From the NCBI GenBank assembly GCA_015063445.1, contig SVUD01000001.1:1-64000 (forward strand): DNA of 64,000 bases, read 5' to 3'. The position numbers and the translations under genes were made by a program. This DNA is from Oscillospiraceae bacterium. GTDB lineage: Bacteria > Bacillota_A > Clostridia > Oscillospirales > CAG-272. The first letter of the stretch is position 1, and the number at the start of each line of letters is the position of its first letter. Below the pieces are notes generated by a model that was not told the DNA's origin, did not search any database, and saw only the letters and a program-made list of their open reading frames with translations. Positions 17,786 through 27,100 of the stretch are shown piece by piece.

Positions 17786-18616
17786 TTAAATCAATCTTGT
17801 TTTCTTAAGCACCGCGTTGCTTATCGCTCCAAGCCCGAACCCAAATCCAACGCCGCCCGCCAAGCAAAGCACTACGTGAATAGGCGTTGCGTTAAGAGGC
17901 GTGAGCATCGGAATCATCATAAAGAGAAACATTCCGACCATCATCGAAAGAAGTATCGAGAGCCAAAGCTTTTCCTTTGCGCACACGCTCATAACGAGGT
18001 ATATCGGCACGAACACGCTGACAAGAACCATTTTTGAAAGAATACACATCATAAGGTTCAAGACGTTAAAGCCGTCCATTGTAAACGGAAGGCCCGATAC
18101 GGCGCCTCCGACGAGCGAGCCGAGGAAGAACGCAAGCACCATCATAGCCGCCCCGAAGATGAGAACTATAGTTTTTGAGGCAACGTAATCGCTCTTTTTC
18201 GCGCGGACTGTAAAGAGGTTTTTGGAGTAACCGCTTCTGAAATCGTCCGAGACGAAGATACATACCAAGGCTGCAATAGCGAAATAGAGCATATTTATAT
18301 TACACATACTCGTAATACTCATATCCATTGCCGCAGCGGCAGCCTCACTGCCCTCGGCGGTATCGCCGGTATTTTCCGCAGGAGCGCTTACAGAGCCTAT
18401 TATCTGCCATACGTTATCAAAGCCCTCTATAACGGTTTCCTCTCCCGTCTGGTGATTGACAGAAACCATGCCGTCCATCATTGTTACCATGACTAAAATC
18501 AACACGGGAGCGACAAGACAAGCGGCAACTATTATATAAAAGGTTCTCGAAAGAAAGAGTCTTTTAAAGTCCACCTTAAGCATACTTGAAAACCGTTTTG
18601 CAAATGTATTCTCCAT
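17786..18616 (-). CDS. ABC transporter permease 2 (lantibiotic/bacitracin type)
   Basis: A 276-aa ABC-2-type permease with six hydrophobic segments and a large loop between helices 1 and 2 (about residues 45-110) rich in Ala, Asp and Glu. It resembles permeases of the BcrB/NukE/LanEFG type that remove antimicrobial peptides. The start shares one base with the upstream ATPase stop (TAATG). The sequence KSDYVASKTIVLIFGAAMMV parallels KEDYMISKTIICAFAMVCMC in the permease at 19530-20363, so the two ATPase-permease pairs are tandem duplicates. Last gene of the operon. Confidence 0.82.
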   Translation of the reverse strand: MENTFAKRFSSMLKVDFKRLFLSRTFYIIVAACLVAPVLILVMVTMMDGMVSVNHQTGEETVIEGFDNVWQIIGSVSAPAENTGDTAEGSEAAAAAMDMSITSMCNINMLYFAIAALVCIFVSDDFRSGYSKNLFTVRAKKSDYVASKTIVLIFGAAMMVLAFFLGSLVGGAVSGLPFTMDGFNVLNLMMCILSKMVLVSVFVPIYLVMSVCAKEKLWLSILLSMMVGMFLFMMIPMLTPLNATPIHVVLCLAGGVGFGFGLGAISNAVLKKTRLI

Positions 18617-19515
18617 TATCTTCTCGCCTCCTTCATCAAATCGATATAATATTCCTCAAGACCGATCTTGTCGGTTTTTATCTCGGTTACGGTTATGCCG
18701 CTATCGTAAAGATATCTTACGACGTCCTCCGTCTTGACCTCATCGTATACACGAAGGTAACCCGCCTCGTCGTCCTCAACGCGCGAGAACTCGCTTTTAA
18801 GTAAAAACTTTGCACGGTTCATATCCTTTGCCTTAAGAGCAACGAAGGTACGGCAGCTTGCCTCTAACTCGTCGGCGGTCATTTCGGCTATCATTTTGCC
18901 GCCCTTTATAATTCCGTAATGGGTCGCAATCTTTTCAAGCTCCCCAAGCACGTGCGAAGAAATAACAACGGTTGCGCCCGATTTTGTAATATCGGTAAGC
19001 ACCTCGCGCATAATTCTCATACCGTCCGCGTCAAGACCGTTTATCGGCTCGTCGAGAATGAGAAGCTTTGGGTTTCCGAGCAGCGCCATAGCGATACCGA
19101 TACGCTGCTTCATACCGAGCGAGCAGTTTTTGTATTTATTGCCCGCAGCGCCCTCCATACGAACGGTTTTTAAAACCCTTATGACCTCTTCTTCGGCATT
19201 CTCGATACTAAGGTTTGCCGCCTGAATCATCATATTATTCCATACCGAAAGCCCCGCAAAGCAGCCCGGCGCTTCAATAAGCACGCCCATATTAGCGCGA
19301 ATGTCCACATCCGTGTGAGGTTTTCCATAGAGCTTAACGCTTCCGCCCGTCTCGTGTATAAGACCGCAGATAATCTTTTCGGTTGTTGATTTTCCGCTTC
19401 CGTTCTCACCGATAAAGCCATATATAGCGCCCTCGGGAACGGTCATATCAAGCCCCACGAGAGCCTGCTTCGTACCGAAAGTCTTAGTTAAATTTCTGAT
19501 TTCTATAGCATTCAT
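18616..19515 (-). CDS. ABC transporter ATP-binding protein 2 (BcrA type)
   Basis: 299-aa ATPase: Walker A GENGSGKST, Q-loop region, signature LGMKQRIGIAMALLG (a degenerate LSGGQ, as usual in BcrA/LanF proteins), Walker B LLILDEPINGLD and switch His in VVISSHVLGEL. The C-terminal extension is characteristic of peptide-resistance exporters. An in-frame ATG lies at 19530, but the ATG at 19515 is preceded by GGAGGTAAG and gives the same N-terminus (MNAIEIRNL) as the paralogue, so 19515 is chosen. It pairs with the permease downstream. Confidence 0.88.
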   Translation of the reverse strand: MNAIEIRNLTKTFGTKQALVGLDMTVPEGAIYGFIGENGSGKSTTEKIICGLIHETGGSVKLYGKPHTDVDIRANMGVLIEAPGCFAGLSVWNNMMIQAANLSIENAEEEVIRVLKTVRMEGAAGNKYKNCSLGMKQRIGIAMALLGNPKLLILDEPINGLDADGMRIMREVLTDITKSGATVVISSHVLGELEKIATHYGIIKGGKMIAEMTADELEASCRTFVALKAKDMNRAKFLLKSEFSRVEDDEAGYLRVYDEVKTEDVVRYLYDSGITVTEIKTDKIGLEEYYIDLMKEARR

Positions 19516-19529
19516 ATTTCTTACCTCCA

Positions 19530-20363
19530 TCAGTACACGTCGCTGTTGTTAAGAACGTAAGTTCCGAGAAGATTATAAATAACCGTCCACGAGGCAGAGA
19601 CCAAAGCGCAAACGACAAACGTTCCGACGTTACTCGTAAGACAAGCGTTGACCGACGAGCCGTAAAGGAAGAGATTGAGAACGTAGGTGGGAAGTCCGAG
19701 CGCCTCAATAATCGCGGCTGCGCCTATAATAAGGATTCCCGTTCCGAAGAAGAAGGACGACGCCACGGATATACCGAAATATCTTCTGAAAATAACGTTA
19801 AGGAAGGTGAAAAGACTTGCCCAACCGAGCGACATAACCATTTTACCTAAAACGGCAACGATAAGGGAAAGGGCGTTAACCTTCCAGTCGTAGCCGGCAA
19901 ACATACCGCCCGCAAGACCGCCTATGAAATATGTAACGCACATACACACCATCGCAAAGGCGCAGATTATAGTTTTTGATATCATATAATCCTCTTTTTT
20001 TGCGTGAGTTGTAAACAATTGTTTGACATATCCCGATTTATAGTCGTGTCCGATGAAGATAGATACCATTATTCCGCCGAAAATAAATACCATATTCATA
20101 TTAGCATAATCAGCGATTCCACGTATAACGTAGAGCGAGTCCTCAGCGGCGATTATCTGCCATACGTTGTTATAAAGCTGTATTGGATTGCCGTTCGGGT
20201 CGGTCATGGTCGTCATAGCGGAGACCATTGCCGGAATTATCGCCGCAATGCCGAGGAAGATATAAAATAGGGGCGTATGAAAAAGACGGTAAAAATCAAC
20301 GCCGAGCATACCCTTTATTCTTTTTGCGAAGCTCGGTGACTCAAATCTTTGATTTCCGCTCAT
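19530..20363 (-). CDS. ABC transporter permease 1 (lantibiotic/bacitracin type)
   Basis: A 277-aa six-helix ABC-2-type permease paralogous to the one at 17786-18616. The first extracytoplasmic loop (about 45-100) is shorter and Asn-rich (DPNGNPIQLYNNVWQIIAAE); both permeases share NVWQII there. The ATG overlaps the upstream ATPase stop by four bases, so translation is coupled. Probable function is export of a membrane-active peptide together with the ATPase at 20360-21268; substrate not known. Confidence 0.82.
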   Translation of the reverse strand: MSGNQRFESPSFAKRIKGMLGVDFYRLFHTPLFYIFLGIAAIIPAMVSAMTTMTDPNGNPIQLYNNVWQIIAAEDSLYVIRGIADYANMNMVFIFGGIMVSIFIGHDYKSGYVKQLFTTHAKKEDYMISKTIICAFAMVCMCVTYFIGGLAGGMFAGYDWKVNALSLIVAVLGKMVMSLGWASLFTFLNVIFRRYFGISVASSFFFGTGILIIGAAAIIEALGLPTYVLNLFLYGSSVNACLTSNVGTFVVCALVSASWTVIYNLLGTYVLNNSDVY

Positions 20364-21268
20364 TTTTTATTTACCTCCTTCTTTGACATAAGCTCGATAT
20401 AGTATTCCTCAAGACCTATTTTGTTTTTCTTTATTTCGCTGACAACGTGTCCACGCTCCATAAGGAATGAAACTATTTCCTCGGTGTCATCAACGTCGTA
20501 AACACGGATATAGGAGTCCTCACGTCTTACGTCGGCGTACTTACCGCAAAGCTCGTTATACGCCCCCGACATATCGGCAGTCTTTAACGAGGTAAACACC
20601 TGCGCTCTCGAATCCATTTCCTCGCTCGACATCTCCATTATCATTTTTCCCTGACGGATAATGCCGTAATGAGTCGCAATCTTTTCAAGCTCACCGAGTA
20701 AGTGAGAGGATATAAGGACCGTGCAGCCGTGCTTTTTCGTTATATCAACGAGTATCTCACGCATAATTCTCATACCGTCGGTATCAAGACCGTTTATAGG
20801 CTCGTCAAGAATGAGAAGCGCAGGATCTCCGAGAAGCGCCATTGCGATACCGATACGCTGCTTCATACCGAGCGAGCAGCTCTTGAATTTAATGCTTGCG
20901 TTATCCTCCATACGAACTATCTTTAGCACACGGCTTATCTCCTCGTCGGGATTCTCAATGCCGAGATTTATGCACTGCATCATAAGGTTCTGATACACGC
21001 TCGAGCCGGGGAAACAGCCCGTGTTCTCGATAAGCGCCCCGACTCTCACACGCACACCGGGGTCGGTGTAATCTCTGCCAAAGAGCTTTATTTCACCCTC
21101 GTTTGGAACGAGATGACCGCAAATAAGCTTTTCGGTCGTGGACTTTCCGCTGCCGTTCTCACCGATAAAGCCGTATATCGCTCCCTCGGGAACGGTCATA
21201 TTCAAGTTATCCACAGCATACATACCGCGAAAGCTCTTTGAAAGATTTCTTATTTCAATAGCGTTCAT
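20360..21268 (-). CDS. ABC transporter ATP-binding protein 1 (BcrA type)
   Basis: 302-aa ATPase with Walker A GENGSGKST, signature LGMKQRIGIAMALLG, Walker B LLILDEPINGLD and switch His in VLISSHLLGEL. It is highly similar to the ATPase at 18616-19515 over the whole length (identical N-terminus MNAIEIRNL, shared LEEYYI-LM C-terminus), showing duplication of the whole ATPase-permease pair. AAAAGGAGA precedes the ATG. No good promoter lies directly upstream. Transcription may come through from the operator-controlled promoter of the small gene at 21424-21729. Confidence 0.88.
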   Translation of the reverse strand: MNAIEIRNLSKSFRGMYAVDNLNMTVPEGAIYGFIGENGSGKSTTEKLICGHLVPNEGEIKLFGRDYTDPGVRVRVGALIENTGCFPGSSVYQNLMMQCINLGIENPDEEISRVLKIVRMEDNASIKFKSCSLGMKQRIGIAMALLGDPALLILDEPINGLDTDGMRIMREILVDITKKHGCTVLISSHLLGELEKIATHYGIIRQGKMIMEMSSEEMDSRAQVFTSLKTADMSGAYNELCGKYADVRREDSYIRVYDVDDTEEIVSFLMERGHVVSEIKKNKIGLEEYYIELMSKKEVNKK

Positions 21269-21307
21269 TTTTTTCTCCTTTTATATAAATATATAAAACG
21301 TGACACG

Positions 21308-21339
21308 AGCGAGGCGCACCTTTTTTCGTGCGTCTCGCT
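21308..21339 (-). terminator. Hairpin between the coiled-coil gene and ABC operon (possible attenuator)
   Basis: AGCGAGGCGCAC (21308-21319) pairs with GTGCGTCTCGCT (21328-21339). On the minus strand no T-run follows directly (CGTGTCACGTTTT), so termination may be partial and allow read-through into the ABC genes. Confidence 0.5.
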
Positions 21340-21423
21340 TTGAGTTTTTATCTGCTTAATTTCTGTTTTTCCGAGTTTAAGGTTTTATTGTTCTCGACTT
21401 TTTCGGTCTTGCCGAATATGACA

Positions 21424-21729
21424 TTATTTTTTAGCTGCGTTGTAGCGCTCATTGGCTGTCTCTGTTCTCGCATTAGCCTCTGCAATCTTAGCGTCACGCT
21501 CCTCCTGCATTCTTGCCGCTCTCTCCGAGGGGCTCATATGAGCGTCGTCCCAGTTTTTCTTAGCGTCAGCCTTTGCCTTCTTAAAGGTATTACGACCTCT
21601 GTTTTCCTCAAAATTTGCGCGAGCCTCCGCCTTGGCAGCTTGAAACTGCGCCTTATCAACTTCGTGCTGCGCCTTTGTGCTTTCCTTCATATCGCCGAAT
21701 GCCTTTTTGAAAAATGAACCAAGTCCCAT
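21424..21729 (-). CDS. Small Ala/Lys-rich coiled-coil protein, 101 aa
   Basis: Not a recognised family. The N-terminus is amphipathic (MGLGSFFKKAFGDMKEST) and could associate with membranes. The rest is highly charged and helical with repeated Ala/Lys/Glu/Arg segments (QFQAAKAEARANFEE, FKKAKADAKKNW, RMQEERDAKIAEANA). No signal peptide. It is driven by its own promoter with the shared operator exactly 46 bp before the -10 box, and lies just upstream of the ABC transporter genes. The layout recalls small membrane-surface stress proteins of the phage-shock type, but no homology to PspA can be claimed. Confidence 0.6.
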   Translation of the reverse strand: MGLGSFFKKAFGDMKESTKAQHEVDKAQFQAAKAEARANFEENRGRNTFKKAKADAKKNWDDAHMSPSERAARMQEERDAKIAEANARTETANERYNAAKK

Positions 21730-21773
21730 TTAAATTAATCTCCTTTTAAAAAACGTTTTTGTTTTGCGGATTT

Positions 21774-21825
21774 ATTATACCGACCGTTTGTTTATCATGT
21801 TTTTGTGATTTGTTTGCGTTTTGTT
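21774..21825 (-). promoter_or_regulatory. Operator-controlled promoter of the coiled-coil gene
   Basis: Minus strand: operator AACAAAACGCAAACAA (21825 down to 21810), then TATAAT at 21779-21774, 46 bp from operator start to the -10 box. The -35 region (AAACAT) is poor, as expected for an activated promoter. Confidence 0.7.
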
Positions 21826-21840
21826 AATCTTAAAAAATCC

Positions 21841-22212
21841 TTACGAAGCCATAAGCTCTTCCGAAAGACGTATGATCTCAGGCGTTAATTCAGCTCTTCT
21901 CTTTCTTGAAATACGCTTATAGATGGGATATGCCGGAAGCATCATAATAATTCCGGCGCCCATAAGAGCCGCCGTCAACCACCACTCGCATACGAACACG
22001 CCGAGGAAGAAGCACATTCCGAAGCCGAACACCAGAACCCCGATTATACCGAGACAAAGGCTCTCTATGATTCCTGATCTCCCCACCCGAGAATCAAGCC
22101 TTTTCAATGCCTCAAGCTTGTTCTCCTCACGAGGCATATACTTGCTTCTTATTTTTTCGATCTCTCTTTGTGCTTTTGCCGAGTAGCTGTAGCTAAAAGT
22201 ACTGTTTTCCAT
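21841..22212 (-). CDS. Small two-helix membrane protein, paralogue B (123 aa)
   Basis: Paralogue of the protein at 14347-14760: N-terminal FSYSYSAKAQREIEKIRSKY, RLDSRVGRSG, two hydrophobic helices (about 50-72 and 76-95) and the C-terminal RKRRAELTPEIIRLSEEL. Function unknown. It is monocistronic with its own operator-controlled promoter, whereas its relative is carried inside the two-component operon. The shared N-terminal Tyr/Lys-rich motif and tail define a small family not recognised from known domains. Confidence 0.7.
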   Translation of the reverse strand: MENSTFSYSYSAKAQREIEKIRSKYMPREENKLEALKRLDSRVGRSGIIESLCLGIIGVLVFGFGMCFFLGVFVCEWWLTAALMGAGIIMMLPAYPIYKRISRKRRAELTPEIIRLSEELMAS

Positions 22213-22244
22213 AATCTCCTGCTTTCTTTGTTTTTTGTGAGTAC

Positions 22245-22296
22245 ATTATACCTTATGATTTTTTAAGTTTTGCTTACGAATTGTTTGCGTTTTGTT
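22245..22296 (-). promoter_or_regulatory. Operator-controlled promoter of paralogue B
   Basis: Minus strand: operator AACAAAACGCAAACAA (22296-22281), 46 bp to TATAAT (22250-22245). The operator is identical in all 16 bases to the one at 21810-21825. Confidence 0.7.
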
Positions 22297-22309
22297 ATTA
22301 AACCGCTTT

Positions 22310-23875
22310 TTACAGCATAGGAGCGAAAATTCTTACGACCGAGCGGATAAACCTTGTAACGAAGCCCGTCTTAAGCATATCCTCGGTGACCTCCATAGAC
22401 TTCTCCATAGTCTCTTTTATATCCCTCTCCATATCCTTTATACAGTCCGCGCGATACATAAACACGCCGTTTTCGAAGTGATGCACTAAGCTGCGGTAAT
22501 CGAGGTTAATAGTTCCTATCATCGCATACTCGCCGTCGGCTATATAGCTTTTTGCGTGAATGAATCCGGGCGTATATTCGTAAATCCGCACTCCTGCCTT
22601 CATAAGACGGTGATAAAAGCTTTTAGTCATGCCGAAAACAAGTTTTTTATCGGGTATATGCGGCACGATAATGCGCACGTCAACGCCGCGCAGAGCCGCA
22701 TTCTCAATGCTCACGCATAGCTCATTATCAATAATAAGGTAGGGAGTCGTCATATAAACGTAGCTTGCGGCGGTGTTAAGCATATTCTGAATTACGCTCT
22801 TTCCAACGTTGTGCGTATATAGAGGACGTGGGCCGTCTGCAAAAGGAATAACGTATCCCGACGCCTCGATACCGCTCGCTTTTGGGTATACATCATCGGG
22901 TACGCTCGGCAAGACTTTTACGTTTATTCCGTAGTCGGCAAGGAAGGTCCTCGTCAGCTCGAATACCGCCTCACCCTCGAGGCGAATACCCGTATCCTTC
23001 CAGTGACCGAAGCGTTCTCTCTTGTTTATGTACTCATCAGCGATATTAACGCCGCCCGTATATCCGACCTTGCCGTCTACGACGCATATCTTACGGTGGC
23101 TGCGGTTATTGAATTCGCTATCCGCATTTCCCTTTAAGCGTGAAAACGGAGCGGCTTCTATTCCAAACTCCGCAAGCTTTTTATGGTAATCTCCCGGGAG
23201 CGTTGTCATGCAGCCGATATCATCGTAAAGCACCCTTACGGTAACTCCCGACGCCGCCTTTCGCTTTAAAATATCGAGTATAGAATTCCAGAAGATTCCT
23301 TCCTCTATAATGAAATACTCCATAAAGATGAAGTTTTCGGCAGACTCAAGATCTGTAAGCATATCGCTCCACATATCCTCGCCCAAGGGATAATACCTCT
23401 GCTTCGTGTTTTCGAAAGCCTTAGCCCCCGAAATACGACAGAGCATTCTCGCCTGAGCGGCGGCGTATTTATTCTCGCTCTCCATTTTGGAAAGGACATT
23501 TTCCTCTTCCCTCTCGTAGTCGTATTTCTTTATCTCGTCGAGTCTCTTTATAAACCTTTTCTCAAGCTTTCTCGAATAGAACATAAAGTAAAGCATAAAT
23601 CCCGCAATTGGTAAAATAAGCAGGAAAAGAAGCCACGGAACCTTATAATCGGGGTTATCGTCCGAGGAGATGACCTTCAAAATACAGAACACCTCGGTAA
23701 TAAATGCCGCAACGTAAAAAAACGGGATATAATAGCAGCAAGCTATCACCACCGCAATAATAGCTAATATTTCAAACACCGTCAGCAACACCGCAAAAAC
23801 GTATCTTCCGGGAATATAGCTATATTCACGCTCAACCGTCTTCGAGCCAACGTTTACCTTGTACGTCCTTTTCAT
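22310..23875 (-). CDS. cls: Cardiolipin synthase (PLD family) 1
   Basis: 521-aa bacterial cardiolipin synthase, which condenses two phosphatidylglycerols. Two N-terminal transmembrane helices (about 28-75) with the usual PLDNF-like region (YKVPWLLFLLILPIAGFMLY) are followed by two HKD motifs: HRKICVVDGKVGYTGGVN and HAKSYIADGEYAMIGTIN. Length and architecture match the family. Its promoter carries the same operator as the two-component operon, which suggests that membrane lipid composition is adjusted in the same response. A second copy (32638-34290) lacks this operator. Confidence 0.92.
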   Translation of the reverse strand: MKRTYKVNVGSKTVEREYSYIPGRYVFAVLLTVFEILAIIAVVIACCYYIPFFYVAAFITEVFCILKVISSDDNPDYKVPWLLFLLILPIAGFMLYFMFYSRKLEKRFIKRLDEIKKYDYEREEENVLSKMESENKYAAAQARMLCRISGAKAFENTKQRYYPLGEDMWSDMLTDLESAENFIFMEYFIIEEGIFWNSILDILKRKAASGVTVRVLYDDIGCMTTLPGDYHKKLAEFGIEAAPFSRLKGNADSEFNNRSHRKICVVDGKVGYTGGVNIADEYINKRERFGHWKDTGIRLEGEAVFELTRTFLADYGINVKVLPSVPDDVYPKASGIEASGYVIPFADGPRPLYTHNVGKSVIQNMLNTAASYVYMTTPYLIIDNELCVSIENAALRGVDVRIIVPHIPDKKLVFGMTKSFYHRLMKAGVRIYEYTPGFIHAKSYIADGEYAMIGTINLDYRSLVHHFENGVFMYRADCIKDMERDIKETMEKSMEVTEDMLKTGFVTRFIRSVVRIFAPML

Positions 23876-23898
23876 CTTCCGCCTCCGTTTTTTCTTTT

Positions 23899-23950
23899 AT
23901 TATTTCATATAATTGTTTTTATGCGGTTTGAATTTTGTTTCCGTTTTGTT
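23899..23950 (-). promoter_or_regulatory. Operator-controlled promoter of cardiolipin synthase 1
   Basis: Minus strand: AACAAAACGGAAACAA (23950-23935, one change from the others) and AATAAT as -10 at 23904-23899, again exactly 46 bp from operator start. Confidence 0.6.
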
Positions 23951-24066
23951 AAAGGGGGATAAAAATTTACCGTGGTTAAGACAATAACAGGCTGCTAAGA
24001 AAGGCTCGTAAAAAGCTTGCAGAGATAAGGCGTAAAATTCTTTTCGAGAGGGAAAATAATAAAAAA

Positions 24067-24091
24067 AGCACGCACCCGAAGGTGCGTGCTT
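24067..24091 (-). terminator. Terminator of the SipW-type surface protein gene
   Basis: AAGCACGCACC pairs with GGTGCGTGCTT around a GAA-type loop and is followed on the minus strand by seven T residues. Confidence 0.9.
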
Positions 24092-24116
24092 GAAAGCTTT
24101 GTACTAAGCTTTGGGA

Positions 24117-27100
24117 TTATTTATAGAATTTGAGGTAATCAACCTTACCGGTTTCTCCACCGACAGAGATTTTTATTTCTCCTGAAAGTCCTGTAAGGTC
24201 ATATGTAGTTACGCCGTTAGACGTGGTTCCGGTAACTATTTCTCCGCCAACGGTAACGGTATAAGTACCTGCGGTTACCTTCAATTCAAGCTTAACAAAC
24301 TCATTGCTCGCTATGGTTATATAGCCTTTGCTCTTTTGCCACTGCATAACACTGCTTTGATTCATAACCTGATAAGAGGTATATGAATATTCGTTTTCAG
24401 TTTTAGTATTGTTGTTTGCAGCGTACGAGGTCGAATTAAAATCATCCTTTGTAATCTCGAGTACGACTGTGGGTTCGGTAGGCTCACTCGTACCACCGAT
24501 CACTTCTCCACATATTTCGCAAGTACCATTCTCGGTAGTATGTCCAAGTGCTGCGATTTCTTCCGTGCTTACAGTCTCACCGCAATCGTCACAGGTTACT
24601 GTAACAGAGCCTGGTTCTGTGCAGGTTGCGTCAACCGTTGTTTTGATTGTGTTAGTATGCTCGCAGGAAGGTTCGGGATCAGGTGTTTCACCACCGGAAG
24701 TGCCGTCAACAAGCTTGTAAAAAGCGATAGTCTGATTTGTGATATTGGCTGCAGTAGAAGAAGTATAGCAACGAACATCAGGATTGGTGGTATATACTCC
24801 AAGATAACGGCTTGTTCCGGTATGCTTAAGATAGCCGGAATTTGCGTCAATGGTGAATGTCTTATTCGTGTTAGTTCCGACACGCACACCGTTATTCGTA
24901 TTTGTGCAGTAAAGCCATGTTCCCGTTGTGCCATTAGGATAAATGGTCAAATTTCCGTTATCATTAGAAATATTCCACTTAATGTTGTCAGTAATGTCAC
25001 CGCTTAATTGTTCTCCGATAACAGTAACTATTGTAGCGCTCGGTGCAGAAGCGGTTCCTTTATCATTAGTAATAGCATACGAAGTACCATTGCTTGTAGT
25101 CCAAACAATAACGATAACGTCGGTGGATTTGATATCGGCGATATCTACTTTTGTCCACGTAGGATTCGTAGGTGTTTCAGGCTCGGGATCGGGCTCAGTC
25201 GAACCGCCGATAGTTTGTCCGCAAATATCACAAATATTGTCTGAGGGGCTATCGGTGTGATCAGCAAGCCATGTTTCGTGAAGCTGAACTTCACCGGATT
25301 CGTTCTTTGCAATTTTCGCAGAAACAGTGATCGAATCGCCATTCTGAAGCTTTGTCGTGAATGCATCGTGTCTTATTGTTCCGTCAACATTGTGAATGTT
25401 GGTAATATAAATTGAGTATGCGTCAGCTGTTATAGTCGTTGCACCTGTGCTAGAAGGGTGATCTTCATCATCAATCACACCGGTAATGATATATTTATTA
25501 GCTGTGTCTTCTCCATTTTTGAGAGTTTCTGCAATCCAAAGAGCTTGTTGAATGGTTATGATAGAACCGGTTTCAGGTAAGTTGTGTGTTCCGCAATTAT
25601 TAACACAAACGTATGGATTTTCTCCGGTATAATCGTGCCCTAAAGCGTCAATAGGTGTTGTTACTTCGTTATTGCATACAGAGCATTTCTCGGTTACATA
25701 TCCTGCTTCTGTACAGGTTGCGTCTTGTCTTGCGGTTTCTATCATTGTACATTCAGCGCATACAATGATAGTTTTTTGAACATATATGCCGACTGAATGC
25801 TGAGTGTTTTTGTAGCAGCAGAAACGTTCTTGACCGGAGGTGTTATTGAATTGCAAAAATCTATCAGTCAGGCTCACGTTTTTAACAACCGCTTTTCCAT
25901 TTTCTATGGTAACGTTCCAAGAAGAATCTTCTGCCACGGAAACAGAAAGCTCAATTTTGTTATCACTGATAGCCTTTATATAGTTATCACCATTTTTAAA
26001 GGCTACAGTGTTGTCTTTAGCACCGGATACTACTTCAAATATCATCAAGCCTTTTGGTGTGATCGTATAGCTTTCATATTTACCTATTTTATTATCAATA
26101 GAGCTCATTTCGTACTTAACTGTATCGTTTTCATACACAAATACGATAATATCTCCTACTTTAAGATCTGAAGTATCTGTTAAGAGTTCCCATGTGATTT
26201 TCTGTTCAACACCGCAATCACATTCTCCGTCAACAAAAGTATGATCAGCTACAACTGTATAAGTCTTTTCGCTCTCATTATAATTTGATTTGAAGCAAGT
26301 GTTGGCAAGCTTATTTTTATAATCTATGCCGTCGGTTGTATGATTAGCGGGGTCGAAGTTTACGTATGTACCGCCGTATACAATAATCTCACCGCGATTT
26401 GCCTCTGCTTCGTTAACGTCGAGAGTGAAGTATCTTCCGTCATAGGTTGTTGTTGCATCAAACGTACCGCCGTAAATGGATACGATAGCGCCGCGAGTAG
26501 CGTAGACCGCTGTGCATCCTTCTGAGATAAACGTGCCGTTTTCAATCTTTACCTTTGCTCCGTCGATGGCGGAAATAACTTCAACGTGCTCAACGTCATC
26601 GCCCTCGCCGATTGCAAGCATCGTACCGTTACCGGTGATAACAACGTTTGCGTTATTCTTAACAAGAAGAACCTCAACGATTTCTGCATTATTTGCCACA
26701 CTTATTGTCTTACCGTTAAGGTTAATGGTAGTGCTTATACCGTCAATGACAATTGATTCCTCAATAACAACGTCGCTCTCGAGGGTTACGGTTCCGCCGT
26801 TTGCGTTTGCAATCGCTTCTTCAAGTGTTGCGTATGCATTTCCATTAACAGATGCTGCGCTAACAGATGCACCGTCGAGATTGTACGTGAAGTTATTCTT
26901 AAGGTCAGCGAGAGTGAATACCGCTGCATTTTCGCCGTCTGCCGTAATCTTGAACTCGCTAACGTATGTGGGAAGAGTTACCTTATAAATTCCTGCAACG
27001 GCAGTTTCCATACCGTCCATGGATATACCGTCAATGTTAGTCGACCAGGTGTCCTCGCCGTTTTTGAACCAACACTGCAGCTTAAGATTTTCCCAACTCT

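Noticed and set aside
21269..21423. Copy of the AACAAAACGCAAACAA operator before the ABC operon
   Set aside because: Only T-rich stretches are present; no match to the CGCAAAC core.
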